A DNA stretch of 60,653 nt, from NCBI RefSeq assembly GCF_030160275.1, contig NZ_BSOA01000008.1:1-60653 (forward strand), written 5' to 3'. The DNA is from Dyella flagellata (GTDB taxonomy: Bacteria > Pseudomonadota > Gammaproteobacteria > Xanthomonadales > Rhodanobacteraceae). Position numbers and translations under genes: made by a program. The notes beneath the pieces were generated by a model, which made no database searches, was not told the DNA's origin, and saw nothing but the letters and a program-made list of their open reading frames with translations. Shown here one piece after another: positions 18,285 through 26,610 of this stretch (position 1 is its first letter; the number at the start of each line of letters is the position of its first letter).

Positions 18285-19370
18285 CTAGTACCAGTCCAGC
18301 ACCGAAACCCCCGCGCCCAGGTAGGTGGCGTTGTGGTTGTAGTCCAGAATGTTCTCGCCATAACCCTTGAACAGCTCCATGTAGCCGCGCAGGCCGCCGG
18401 CCAGCGGAAAACTCCAGGTAAAGCGCCCGGCGCCGTGTTGCAGGCTGCCGCCGCGCAGCGAGTCGCGCAGCATCAGGGTGAATTCCTGGCCATGCCACTC
18501 GTGGATGATCATCATGTCGGCGCGGCCCATGTAATTGCTGATATCCGGGTTGTCGTTATCCTTGGCCTGTTCGGGAATGCGCCACCAAGGGCGGATCACG
18601 ATCGACCAGTTCGGGCGCTCGAAACCGACCTGTGCCATCACCCGATTCCAACTGCGTGACTGCGGGTCGGATTGTCCGTTGGACTGGTGAATGAGGCCGA
18701 TGCCAAGCAGCCGGCCATGCCAGCCGAACAGGTGGTAGTCGGTGTTGAACACCAGCATCGCCTCGGGCTCGTAGTCGGTCTCGCGGAACGGACTGGAGTG
18801 CTTGGTGTTGTAAACCTGCCAGTAGGAATCCTGCGTGTAACCGAACCAAAGGTCTCCGGCGGCGCCGAACACGCCCTGCCAGATCTTGGTTTTCACGCTC
18901 AGCTGGAACTTGCCCTCGATATTCTGCATGCCCAGCGGCGTATGCACTGCATTGTTGGGATTCGGGCTATAGGGAAGATTGTTCTGATGCGTGGTGGCAA
19001 ACACCGGCAGCACGTAGATCGGCTGGTAGCCGCGCAAGTTGAAGGTGCCCAGCTTGCTTTCGGGGGAAAGTTCCCAACGGCTGTCCAGCAGCGAAAGCTG
19101 CGCGGACGCGCTTTCGGATACAGCCGTTTCATGTTCGTGGTGCAACCCGGCGGACTCGGGCAACGTGGACGGCCCTGTGTACGTTTGCGCAGCTGGTACC
19201 GCTACCCGGTTGCTTCCCGCCGCGCGGTCATAGCAGGCAAGTCGTTGTGCGTCGCTCCTGATGCCGGAACATGCCTTGAAGTCGGCGGGATCGACGTTTT
19301 GCGCGCGTAAAGGTAATACCGCAAGGCCGGCGCTCACGCTGACCAGCAAGAAGCCGGGCCAAGTTTTCAT
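18285..19370 (-). CDS. pldA: Outer membrane phospholipase A
   Basis: A 361-residue protein exported by a signal peptide (MKTWPGFLLVSVSAGLAVLPLRA). The beta-barrel part contains the phospholipase A1 active-site pattern GIGLIHQSNGQSDPQSRSWNRV near residues 225-246, where His and Ser of HQSNG and the later Asn are the catalytic residues of OMPLA. It ends in an aromatic residue pattern (VLDWY) expected for a barrel inserted by BAM. An N-terminal section of about 100 residues precedes the barrel. It hydrolyses phospholipids displaced into the outer leaflet. Confidence 0.9.
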   Translation of the reverse strand: MKTWPGFLLVSVSAGLAVLPLRAQNVDPADFKACSGIRSDAQRLACYDRAAGSNRVAVPAAQTYTGPSTLPESAGLHHEHETAVSESASAQLSLLDSRWELSPESKLGTFNLRGYQPIYVLPVFATTHQNNLPYSPNPNNAVHTPLGMQNIEGKFQLSVKTKIWQGVFGAAGDLWFGYTQDSYWQVYNTKHSSPFRETDYEPEAMLVFNTDYHLFGWHGRLLGIGLIHQSNGQSDPQSRSWNRVMAQVGFERPNWSIVIRPWWRIPEQAKDNDNPDISNYMGRADMMIIHEWHGQEFTLMLRDSLRGGSLQHGAGRFTWSFPLAGGLRGYMELFKGYGENILDYNHNATYLGAGVSVLDWY

Positions 19371-19483
19371 GCTTGCTCCCCGAGGCGCTACTCCTGGCGA
19401 GTCTAGCCGTCAGCACGTGCAGCAAAAAAGGCCGGCCGTCACAGGACGGCCGGCTTAGATCGAACAGAAAGCGAGCGTTTCGC

Positions 19484-19897
19484 TCAGTTGAGATTTTTCA
19501 CCCAGCGCTCGTATTGAGCCTTGGTGATGCGGTCCCCGTTGTGGGAGGCGTAGAGAAAATCGTTGGCCAGCGGCGGGTACGCGTCGGCGTCTTGCTTGCT
19601 GATGTATTTCTTGCCGTTGGCCAGTTGTTCGAACGCGGGCGGCGAAGCGGCGGACGGTGTCGAACCCATGGTGGAGTTGACCTGCACCTGACCCTGCGCC
19701 GTGCTGTAGGTGGCGCTGTTGGCGCCGGTGCTACCGGCATGGACGGTGCTTTGGGTCGGCGAGGTTGCCGTCGTGCCCTGGGTGGGTGGCGTGGCCTGCT
19801 GCATCGGCTGGCTTTGCGTTTGTGCCGATGCGACACCTGCGATAAGCAGACCTGTAGCGAAAATGGAAGTGCGGAGAGTGGGGATACGTTTTTTCAT
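19484..19897 (-). CDS. Secreted hypothetical protein with Thr/Gln/Ser-rich linker
   Basis: A 137-residue protein of unknown function. MKKRIPTLRTSIFATGLLIAGVASAQT is a signal peptide ending near residue 26. A low-complexity Gln/Thr/Pro/Ser/Ala linker follows to about 90. The C-terminal 45 residues (LANGKKYISKQDADAYPPLA and NGDRITKAQYERWVKNL) have the look of a degenerate EF-hand pair (Asp/Asn-x-Asp-x patterns), though calcium binding is only a guess. The start at 19897 was preferred over upstream codons because it begins the signal sequence. Confidence 0.7.
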   Translation of the reverse strand: MKKRIPTLRTSIFATGLLIAGVASAQTQSQPMQQATPPTQGTTATSPTQSTVHAGSTGANSATYSTAQGQVQVNSTMGSTPSAASPPAFEQLANGKKYISKQDADAYPPLANDFLYASHNGDRITKAQYERWVKNLN

Positions 19898-20047
19898 CGG
19901 GTAGCTCCATGCAACGCTTGCGCGAGCCGTTGTCGGTAACCACGAAGCGTGGTGCATACGGCCCGCCCAGCTTGGTATCCACATTAACAATATGGCCGTA
20001 AATAGCAGCAGAATAGGGCCGTATCCATTGCGTGAAGGCGGGCGTCA

Positions 20048-21319
20048 TTGAGCGAACTTTCTTTGCCTGAGAGGGTCATAGCACTCTCACAAGCTCGTGC
20101 TTTGCAGTTGGCCGCGCAAGGATTGCTGCAGGCACCCAAGCGTCGCGCCAGTCGTGACGATGTGGTCGCTGCGATCCAGCGCATGCGTCTGCTGCAAATC
20201 GACAGCATTCATGTCGTCGCGCGCAGCCCTTACCTGGTGCTGTATGCGCGGCTTGGAAACTATCCGCAGGCTTGGCTGGAAGAAGCGCTGGAAGCGGGCC
20301 GCATCGCTGAATGTTGGGCGCACGAAGCGTGTTTCGTCAGCGCCGCCGAACTCGGCTTGCACCGTGCGTGGCGCGCCCAGGCGCAAAGCAATCATTGGGC
20401 GGACAAGCACGCGGCGCGCGCACGCGATGCCAATCTCAAGGAGATGCATGCCTTGCTCGAACGCGTACGTGTATCCGGGGCGGTACGCGCTTCGGATTTC
20501 GAGCGCGCCGAGCGCGCTGCTTCGGGCTGGTGGGAATGGAAGCCGGAAAAGCGCTGGCTCGAAGCGTGGTTCGCCTCTGGCGAGTTGATGGTGACGCGAC
20601 GCGAGCGCTTTCAGCGCGTTTACGATCTGGCCGAGCGCGTGCTTGCCAAGCTCGACCCGCCGTTCGACAGCGCGTTGCTGACACGGAGCACTATCGAGTT
20701 GCGGCGGCATTTCATCCTCGACAGCGTGCGCGCGCTGGGTATTACGCAGGCGCGCTGGATTGCCGATTACTTCCGGCTCAAACCGGCCGTGGACGAGCGG
20801 GAACTTGCCCCCCTGTTGGCTTCCGGGGAACTGCTGAGAGTGCAGGTGGCCGGCTGGGACAGCGCCGCCTATGTGCATCGCGATCATGCTGCGTGGCTAG
20901 ATAGCGCTTGCGCGGGGCGCCTGCGGGCGACGCATACGGCGCTGCTCTCGCCATTCGATCCGCTGGTATGGGATCGGGCGCGCGTGCGCGCGATGTTCGA
21001 TTTCGACTACACCATCGAGTGCTATGTACCGGCCGCCAAGCGGCGCTACGGCTATTACGTGCTACCGATCCTACATCGCGGGCGATTGATCGGCCGCCTC
21101 GATGCCAAGGCGCACCGGGCCGAAGGCTTATTCGAGATCAAGGCGCTGTTTTTCGAAGAGGGCGTCGAATCCAGCGAGCGTACGCTGAAGGAAGTGGCGG
21201 AGGCGATTGTTTCCATCGCGGCCTGGCACGGCACACCCGATATTCGACTCGGGCGATGCCGGCCTGCGGCGTTGGCAGCTGCGCTACGCGCCCATTGGCG
21301 ACATAAGGCGTCAGCGTGA
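20048..21319 (+). CDS. YcaQ/AlkZ-family winged-helix DNA glycosylase
   Basis: A 423-residue protein of the HTH_42 family. The N-terminal catalytic motif is Q-hydrophobic-D in RLLQIDSIHVVARSPYLVLYARLGNY near residues 50-75; the QxD version is the form seen in E. coli YcaQ, an unhooking glycosylase for interstrand crosslinks, whereas Streptomyces AlkZ has QxQ. Winged-helix repeats follow, and the C-terminal part (GRLIGRLDAKAHRAEGLFEIKALFFEEG) is the beta domain. The only usable start is a TTG at 20048, since an in-frame stop lies 13 nt upstream; GGCGGG gives a modest ribosome site. It overlaps the convergent lipoprotein gene by 9 nt. Confidence 0.87.
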   Translation: MSELSLPERVIALSQARALQLAAQGLLQAPKRRASRDDVVAAIQRMRLLQIDSIHVVARSPYLVLYARLGNYPQAWLEEALEAGRIAECWAHEACFVSAAELGLHRAWRAQAQSNHWADKHAARARDANLKEMHALLERVRVSGAVRASDFERAERAASGWWEWKPEKRWLEAWFASGELMVTRRERFQRVYDLAERVLAKLDPPFDSALLTRSTIELRRHFILDSVRALGITQARWIADYFRLKPAVDERELAPLLASGELLRVQVAGWDSAAYVHRDHAAWLDSACAGRLRATHTALLSPFDPLVWDRARVRAMFDFDYTIECYVPAAKRRYGYYVLPILHRGRLIGRLDAKAHRAEGLFEIKALFFEEGVESSERTLKEVAEAIVSIAAWHGTPDIRLGRCRPAALAAALRAHWRHKASA

Positions 21320-21700
21320 TGCGGCGTTCTGCGATGTACAGGTGCGGCCTTGCAACGCATCGTGCATCTGCTGGGCAAGTCCCATGCAGCGGTTGGCTAG
21401 ATAAGGACGCACGCTGGGGTCGTTGGCTTGCTGCAGCAAGGTATCGCGTATCGCCTGGTAGTGCGTTTGCAGGGCATCCGCGGGATAGGTGCCGGCGGCG
21501 CGATGGCAGGCGAGGTAGCTGCTAAGGTAGCTGTCGCAGGCCGGGATGCCGGTAACGGCCTCGGCATTGGCCCCGAGATTGGCTGTTTGCGGCTTTTTCA
21601 CCCCCTGGCTGCAGCCGGCCAGCAGCAATCCGAGCGCAGCGACCGCGGCCAGGCCGAGGTCGGTAAAACCGCGGAAAATCACCGTATTACGCTGTTTCAT
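21311..21700 (-). CDS. Small cysteine-containing lipoprotein
   Basis: A 129-residue protein of unknown function. The signal peptide ends in the lipobox LLAGC (cysteine near residue 30). The mature part is helical and holds four further cysteines (IPACDSYL, YLACHRAAG, NRCMGLAQQ, RTCTSQ), spaced as expected for two disulfides in the periplasm. I do not recognise a named family. It is convergent with, and overlaps, the glycosylase gene. Confidence 0.75.
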   Translation of the reverse strand: MKQRNTVIFRGFTDLGLAAVAALGLLLAGCSQGVKKPQTANLGANAEAVTGIPACDSYLSSYLACHRAAGTYPADALQTHYQAIRDTLLQQANDPSVRPYLANRCMGLAQQMHDALQGRTCTSQNAASR

Positions 21701-21778
21701 GGTGCATCATCACAAAGTCATCACAGGTCCGGGTGAGCCTAAGCATACCGCCTGGGCGCATGCTTGCTGAACGAGTAT

Positions 21779-21807
21779 TCGCCAGGAGCGGCTATTACAG
21801 GTATAAT
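21779..21807 (+). promoter_or_regulatory. Predicted sigma70 promoter of the first csp gene
   Basis: TCGCCA (21779-21784, 4 of 6 matches to the -35 consensus), a 17-nt spacer and a perfect TATAAT (21802-21807). A start near 21814 would give a leader of about 165 nt, similar in length to the thermosensing leader of E. coli cspA. Confidence 0.6.
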
Positions 21808-21977
21808 GCCCTCACTGAGTTTGCCTTAGGTCACCAGAGTCATGTGACCCGATGCAGCCGATCACGATCTGCCTCATCGCTCACCCCTTGGGTTTTCCTT
21901 AGCACACCAGTAAGCAGACTGCCGCGCGCGGTGGTCGAGTCTCTTTGTTTGAAAACTTGAGTTTTGGAGTGAGCAAC

Positions 21978-22187
21978 ATGTCTGATCGTCAGATCGGTAC
22001 CGTCAAATGGTTCAACGATGCCAAGGGTTTCGGCTTCATCAGCCGCGACAATGGCCCGGATGTTTTCGTGCATTTCCGCGCGATCCAGGGCAACGGCTTC
22101 AAGAGCCTGCAGGAAGGCCAGAAGGTCAGCTTCAAGGTAGTGCAGGGCCAGAAGGGTCTGCAGGCCGATGAAGTGGTTCCGGCCTAA
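21978..22187 (+). CDS. Cold shock protein, CspA family (first of three)
   Basis: A 69-residue single cold-shock domain. RNP1-type motif KGFGFIS (residues 15-21) and RNP2-type motif DVFVHF (29-34) carry the aromatic residues that bind single-stranded RNA and [15 protein letters not shown] at the start is canonical. The ATG at 21978 has GGAGTGAG as ribosome site. The long leader with a strong promoter suggests RNA-level control. It acts as an RNA chaperone; whether it is cold-induced cannot be told from coding sequence. Confidence 0.95.
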   Translation: MSDRQIGTVKWFNDAKGFGFISRDNGPDVFVHFRAIQGNGFKSLQEGQKVSFKVVQGQKGLQADEVVPA

Positions 22188-22207
22188 TCATCGATATAGA
22201 TCGATGC

Positions 22208-22242
22208 AAAAAAAAGCCGGGCGGAATGCCCGGCTTTTTTTA
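22208..22242 (+). terminator. Intrinsic terminator after csp 1
   Basis: AGCCGGGC pairs with GCCCGGCT across a 5-nt loop, flanked by eight A and seven T. Confidence 0.95.
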
Positions 22243-22282
22243 TTGCCGAAAATAAAGTAGCGATTATCAAATGTGATTGAGC

Positions 22283-22327
22283 GCGTGAATTTTCCATCAC
22301 ATTTTGATTCACGGAAATCACTATGCT
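22283..22327 (+). promoter_or_regulatory. Shared 34-nt box and promoter upstream of csp 2
   Basis: The box 22283-22316 (GCGTGAATTTTCCATCACAT then TTTGATTCACGGAA) differs by one base from 22754-22787 upstream of csp 3. It contains GTGAATT and a near-complementary GATTCAC 14 nt later. Both copies have ACATTT 17 nt upstream of a -10-like hexamer (TATGCT here). Probable promoter/operator; the regulator is unknown. Confidence 0.6.
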
Positions 22328-22468
22328 GTGCCTGCTGGCTGGCCGGCTAATGCGTGCTCGCAAATGGTTTTGCACCGGGCGCACGATGGGTCTTCGGCAT
22401 GCCCAGTAGCCGCAGCTCGGGTGGGCGGCGGTTTTCCAAAGTGAGCGCTAGAACGGATGGGGTAAGTC

Positions 22469-22681
22469 ATGTCGGATCAGGAAGCAACTGGCACAGTCAA
22501 GTGGTTTAACGACGCCAAGGGATATGGGTTTATCAGCAGCGATAAGGGCGGTGACCTGTTTGTGCACTTCAAGTCCATCAAGGGCAACGGTTTTCGTTCG
22601 CTCAAGGAAGGCCAGAAGGTCAAGTTCCAGGTGAAACAGGGACCCAAGGGCCTGCAGGCGGAAGAAGTCGAAGCGGTCTAA
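22469..22681 (+). CDS. Cold shock protein, CspA family (second of three)
   Basis: A 70-residue cold-shock domain with KGYGFIS and DLFVHF as nucleic-acid-binding motifs. It is the most diverged of the three here (SSDKGGDLF in place of [19 protein letters not shown] in place of [10 protein letters not shown]). The leader from the shared box to the ATG is about 150 nt. A GGGGTAAG sequence serves as ribosome site. It has its own terminator, so each csp gene appears to be a single unit. Confidence 0.95.
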   Translation: MSDQEATGTVKWFNDAKGYGFISSDKGGDLFVHFKSIKGNGFRSLKEGQKVKFQVKQGPKGLQAEEVEAV

Positions 22682-22705
22682 AGTCCTAAGGATTAACGAG
22701 AGGTG

Positions 22706-22740
22706 AAAAAGCCAGGCTTATTGCCTGGCTTTTTCGTTTT
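22706..22740 (+). terminator. Intrinsic terminator after csp 2
   Basis: AAGCCAGGC pairs with GCCTGGCTT across TTATT, followed by TTTTTCGTTTT. Confidence 0.93.
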
Positions 22741-22753
22741 ATTCGCGATTTTT

Positions 22754-22798
22754 GCGTGAATTTTCCATCACATTTTAATTCACGGAAGTGCTTAAGCT
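22754..22798 (+). promoter_or_regulatory. Shared 34-nt box and promoter upstream of csp 3
   Basis: Second copy of the box (22754-22787), here with a perfect GTGAATT/AATTCAC inverted repeat, and ACATTT-17 nt-TAAGCT as possible promoter. A further leader segment with GGCTCGGGTGGG near 22863 also recurs upstream of csp 2. Confidence 0.6.
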
Positions 22799-22920
22799 GT
22801 ATTCACTGCGGTGCTTGATCCGCGTGCTTGCACTCGATCTAAAGCATTCCAGTAAGCCGCCGGCTCGGGTGGGTCGGCTGGTCTGAAGAACTAAGTCGTT
22901 GCTCGCCAATGGAGTGATTT

Positions 22921-23130
22921 ATGTCGGAACGTGAGAGTGGCACCGTGAAATGGTTCAATGACGCCAAGGGTTTTGGCTTCATCAGCCGCACCAACGGCCC
23001 GGATGTGTTCGTGCATTTCCGTGCGATCCAGGGGGATGGCTTCAGGAGTTTGAAGGAAGGCGAAAAAGTCGTCTTCGACGTGGTGCAGGGGCAAAAGGGA
23101 TTGCAGGCAGACAAAGTATGCAGGGCATGA
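22921..23130 (+). CDS. Cold shock protein, CspA family (third of three)
   Basis: A 69-residue cold-shock domain, closest to csp 1 ([20 protein letters not shown]). Motifs KGFGFIS and DVFVHF are intact. The C terminus LQADKVCRA has a cysteine not found in the other two. ATGGAGTGATTT before the ATG supplies the ribosome site. It lies under its own promoter and terminator. Confidence 0.95.
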   Translation: MSERESGTVKWFNDAKGFGFISRTNGPDVFVHFRAIQGDGFRSLKEGEKVVFDVVQGQKGLQADKVCRA

Positions 23131-23149
23131 GTCCTTGACACCTTGACTG

Positions 23150-23180
23150 AAGGCCGGCCCAGGTGCCGGCCTTTTTGCTT
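23150..23180 (+). terminator. Intrinsic terminator after csp 3
   Basis: AGGCCGGC pairs with GCCGGCCT across a 6-nt loop, followed by TTTTGCTTTT. Confidence 0.9.
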
Positions 23181-23202
23181 TTGTGCCGGGTAAGCTGTGG
23201 CG

Positions 23203-24093
23203 ATGTCAGCCTCTCTTGAAGCCGCTCCCATCCACTCCGTCGCCACCTTTGTCGTAGCGGTTACCTCAACCGACGGCGCGCATAGTGAACTGATCTGCGT
23301 ACAGCCCGTCGAGCATGTGCAGCAGTGGATCTATTGGCTACCCGCTCTGGGCGTGGCGGCGAAGCACTACCTGCCTTTGGCTGAAGCATTTGCCGCGCGT
23401 GGCGTTGCCGTCGCCTTGCATGAGTGGCGAGGCCTTGGTTCCAGCGATCGCCGCGCAAGCCGCGGCAGTGACTGGGGCTATCGCCAAATACTGGAGATGG
23501 ATTTGGCAGCGGGCGTGCACGAAGCGCGAATGCGCTGGCCGCAGGCGAAACCATGGATCGGTGGCCACAGCCTCGGCGGACAGCTGGCCTGCCTCTACGC
23601 CAGCCTGCATCCGCATGACTTCGCGGGCATCTTGTTGGCGGCGAGCGGTTCTCCTTATTGGCGCAACTTTGCGTATGCGCCGCTGATTTTTGCAGCCCTT
23701 GTTGCCGCGGGACCGCTGTCGCAGCTGCTCGGCTATCTGCCAGGACGTCGGATCGGTTTTGGCGGTAACGAAGCACGTGGAGTGATTGCGGATTGGTCGC
23801 GCAGCGGCCGCAGCGGGCGTTACGCCGCGAGCAGCATGGGAGTGGATTTCGAACAGCAGCTGGCAGCACTGCAGATGCCGGTGTTGGCATTGCAAATGCG
23901 CGACGACTGGCTTGCACCATCACGTTCGCTGGCGTGGCTGCTGGACAAGATGCCTCAAGCGGCGAAACGCACCGCCATCATCGGGCCCGACCAGCTCGCA
24001 GGGCTGCCCGCGGACCATTTCAGCTGGATGAAAATGCCGGCAAGTGTCGTTGCCAAGTGGGCAACGTGGATGAATGGCGATGGCCATACTTGA
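23203..24093 (+). CDS. Alpha/beta hydrolase (serine aminopeptidase S33-like)
   Basis: A 296-residue alpha/beta hydrolase of the COG4757 type. The nucleophile elbow GHSLGGQLA lies near residue 122 with Ser as nucleophile; an oxyanion-like segment WRGLGSSDRR is near 77-86; DDWLAPSRS near 235 and DHFSWMKM near 275 offer the Asp and His. It follows the csp 3 terminator with a 72-nt gap to the ATG. A GTG two codons earlier is possible. Substrate unknown. Confidence 0.83.
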   Translation: MSASLEAAPIHSVATFVVAVTSTDGAHSELICVQPVEHVQQWIYWLPALGVAAKHYLPLAEAFAARGVAVALHEWRGLGSSDRRASRGSDWGYRQILEMDLAAGVHEARMRWPQAKPWIGGHSLGGQLACLYASLHPHDFAGILLAASGSPYWRNFAYAPLIFAALVAAGPLSQLLGYLPGRRIGFGGNEARGVIADWSRSGRSGRYAASSMGVDFEQQLAALQMPVLALQMRDDWLAPSRSLAWLLDKMPQAAKRTAIIGPDQLAGLPADHFSWMKMPASVVAKWATWMNGDGHT

Positions 24094-24148
24094 TCGTGCT
24101 GCGATCGCCGCCATGTTCGCAGCTTCGTTCTAGCAAGGCGCTGCCGCG

Positions 24149-25207
24149 ATGAAGCTGTTCGAGCCGTATATTCAACGTAGCCAGACTTTGCGCAATCGCA
24201 TTGTGGTATCGCCGATGTGCCAGTACTCCGCGCAGGATGGCGTACCCGATGCGTGGCATATGGTGCACCTGGGCAGCCGTGCCGTTGGTGGCGCCGGAGC
24301 GGTCATCGCCGAAGCCACCGCGATCTCGCCGGAAGGGCGTATTTCCGGCCATGACACCGGCATCTGGAACGAGGCGCAACTCGAAGCCTGGCGTCCGATT
24401 GCCGCGTTCCTGGCCGAACACGGTGCGGTTCCCGGCGTGCAGCTGGCGCACGCCGGTCGCAAGGCGAGCGCCTGGCGTCCGTGGGAAGGCGGTGGCTCCT
24501 TACCCGCGGACCATTGCGCATGGCCAACGGTGGCGCCCTCGGCGATTGCGTTCGACGCGGATTGGCAGGTGCCGCAGGCGCTGGACATCGAAGGCATCCG
24601 CAAGCTGGTTGCCGATTTCCGAGCCGCGGCGGTGCGTGCAAAAGAGGCTGGTTTCAAGCTGATCGAACTGCACGGCGCACACGGCTATCTGCTGCATCAG
24701 TTCATGTCGCCGCTCAGCAATCACCGCACGGATGAATATGGCGGCAGCTTCGAGAACCGCACGCGCCTGCTGCGTGAGGTCATTGCCGCCGTACGCGAAG
24801 TATGGCCGGACAGCCTGCCGCTGTGGCTGCGCGTTTCGGCTACCGACTGGGCCGATCATGGCTGGAACATCGACGACAGCGTACGCCTGGCAAGCCAGCT
24901 GTCCGAACTTGGCGTAGATCTGGTCGACGTCTCCAGCGGCGGCCTGGTGCCGCATGTAAAGATTCCGCTCGGTCCGGGATACCAGGTGCCGTTTGCGGCG
25001 CGGATCCGGCAGGAAGCGTCCATCGCCACCGGCGCGGTAGGCCTGATTACCGAGCCCGGGCAGGCCGATGGCATCATCGCCGGCGGTGCCGCCGACCTGG
25101 TGCTGATCGCCCGCGCCAGCTTGCGCGATCCCTATTTTCCGCGTCGTGCCGCGCAGGAACTGGGTGCAACGATCACGCCGCCGGCGCAATATCAGCGCGC
25201 CTGGTAA
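24149..25207 (+). CDS. NADH:flavin oxidoreductase, old yellow enzyme family (YqjM/NamA-like)
   Basis: A 352-residue FMN-binding TIM-barrel. VSPMCQYSAQDG near residues 21-32 has the cysteine typical of the YqjM class, GHDTGIWNEAQLEAW near 65 and ELHGAHGYLLHQFMSPLSNHRTDEYGG near 172-198 are FMN and active-site segments. GGAADLVLIARASLRDPYFP near 313 closes the barrel. Family members reduce activated C=C bonds of enones and quinones. It is followed at 11 nt by the pirin gene, likely co-transcribed; pirin-like quercetinases often accompany redox enzymes. Confidence 0.9.
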   Translation: MKLFEPYIQRSQTLRNRIVVSPMCQYSAQDGVPDAWHMVHLGSRAVGGAGAVIAEATAISPEGRISGHDTGIWNEAQLEAWRPIAAFLAEHGAVPGVQLAHAGRKASAWRPWEGGGSLPADHCAWPTVAPSAIAFDADWQVPQALDIEGIRKLVADFRAAAVRAKEAGFKLIELHGAHGYLLHQFMSPLSNHRTDEYGGSFENRTRLLREVIAAVREVWPDSLPLWLRVSATDWADHGWNIDDSVRLASQLSELGVDLVDVSSGGLVPHVKIPLGPGYQVPFAARIRQEASIATGAVGLITEPGQADGIIAGGAADLVLIARASLRDPYFPRRAAQELGATITPPAQYQRAW

Positions 25208-25218
25208 AGGAGTCCGAT

Positions 25219-26094
25219 GTGTCGCCCCTGCCGACCCTGATCGACAAAAGCCGCCTGCACGACCTGGGCGACGGCTTTGTCGTCCGCCGCATGCTGCCGG
25301 TGCTCAGCACGCGCCATCTTGGTCCTTTCGTGTTCTACGACCACATGGGGCCGGCGGATTTCATGCCCGGCAAAGGCATCGACGTGCGCCCGCATCCGCA
25401 TATCGGCCTGGCCACGGTCACCTGGCTGTTCGAGGGCAGCATTCGTCACCGCGACAGCCTTGGCAGCCTGGCCGACATCATGCCCGGCGCGGTGAACTGG
25501 ATGACCGCCGGCCGTGGTATCACCCATTCGGAGCGTACGCCGCCGGAAGCGCGCCGCAGCGGCCAGCGCATGCACGGTATCCAGGTGTGGGTGGCATTGC
25601 CGCGTGCCTATGAAGAAGTGGAACCGGAATTTCATCATCACGACGCGGAAAGCCTGCCGCGCGTTCGTCAGCCTGGGGTGGAGCTGGTACTGATTGCAGG
25701 TACCGCTTATGGCAATACTTCGCCGGTGAAAGTGTTCGCGCCGATGTTCTTTATCCAGGCCCAGCTGGAGGCCGGGGCGGAACTGGCGCTGCCGGACGAA
25801 CATGCCGAGCGTGGCGTGCATGTGATCGAGGGTGAAGTCAGCTGGGGCGAGCTTGCCCTTGGCTCCGGGCAGATGGCCGTGCAGGCCGGTGCAACGGCCC
25901 CCAAGCTGCGGGCGAACCAGGCCAGCCGCTTGATGCTGTTTGGCGGAGCGCCGCTGGATGGCGAACGGCATCTGTGGTGGAACTTCGTATCCAGCTCGCG
26001 CGAGCGCATCGAGCAGGCCAAGGCGGACTGGGCCGCCCAAGCTTTCGCCAAGGTGGTGGGGGACGAGGAAGAATTCATCCCATTGCCGGAGTAA
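25219..26094 (+). CDS. Pirin family protein
   Basis: A 291-residue bicupin. The metal site is RPHPHIGLATVTWLFEG near residues 57-73 plus GRGITHSE near 98-105, matching the three His and one Glu of pirin. Bacterial pirins include quercetin 2,3-dioxygenases and redox-sensing regulators. The start is a GTG at 25219 with an excellent AAAGGAG site; the ATG at 25217 is in another frame, and the longer open frame upstream is the antisense-like shadow of the preceding gene. Confidence 0.9.
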   Translation: MSPLPTLIDKSRLHDLGDGFVVRRMLPVLSTRHLGPFVFYDHMGPADFMPGKGIDVRPHPHIGLATVTWLFEGSIRHRDSLGSLADIMPGAVNWMTAGRGITHSERTPPEARRSGQRMHGIQVWVALPRAYEEVEPEFHHHDAESLPRVRQPGVELVLIAGTAYGNTSPVKVFAPMFFIQAQLEAGAELALPDEHAERGVHVIEGEVSWGELALGSGQMAVQAGATAPKLRANQASRLMLFGGAPLDGERHLWWNFVSSSRERIEQAKADWAAQAFAKVVGDEEEFIPLPE

Positions 26095-26114
26095 CAACGC
26101 CGTGGAGAACGCTC

Positions 26115-26417
26115 ATGTCCGCTTTCGCCAGCTTTCGTGATTTCTATCCCTACTACCTCAGCGAGCACCGGGATCGGCGTTGCCGCCGCCTGCATTTCAT
26201 CGGCAGTTCGCTGGTCTTGCTGATACTCGGGTACGCGCTGGTGTCCGGCCGGCTGGCATGGCTGTGGTCGGTGCCGGTAGTCGGCTACGGGTTTGCCTGG
26301 GTCGGCCATTTCGCCTTCGAGAAAAACCGGCCGGCTACCTTTCGCCATCCCCTTTACAGCCTGATGGGCGACTGGGTGATGTATTGGGAAGTCTGGCGCG
26401 GCAGGGTGAAGATTTGA
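26115..26417 (+). CDS. DUF962/Mpo1-like membrane protein
   Basis: A 100-residue protein with two hydrophobic helices (VLLILGYALVSG and LWSVPVVGYGFAWVG). The conserved histidine patterns YLSEHRDRRCRRLHFIGSS near residues 14-32 and GHFAFEKNRPATFRHPLYSLMGDW near 63-86 match DUF962; yeast Mpo1 of this family is an iron-dependent dioxygenase in fatty-acid alpha-oxidation. It ends the OYE-pirin-Mpo1 cluster with 20-nt spacing. Confidence 0.85.
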   Translation: MSAFASFRDFYPYYLSEHRDRRCRRLHFIGSSLVLLILGYALVSGRLAWLWSVPVVGYGFAWVGHFAFEKNRPATFRHPLYSLMGDWVMYWEVWRGRVKI

Positions 26418-26610
26418 TGGGGCGTTGATGGCCCGATAATGAAAGCGGCCACATACGGTACCCATCACAGGTCATCCATGCCGCAAGTCACGTTCGCAAG
26501 CTTTTTCGGCTGAATGTGCACTAACCTGTCATATACGCCATACAACCGGTCAATGGTACGCGCGTTACATTGCTTGCCCTCAGCCAGGCTCGGCCGCGGA
26601 TTGTCAGTGC

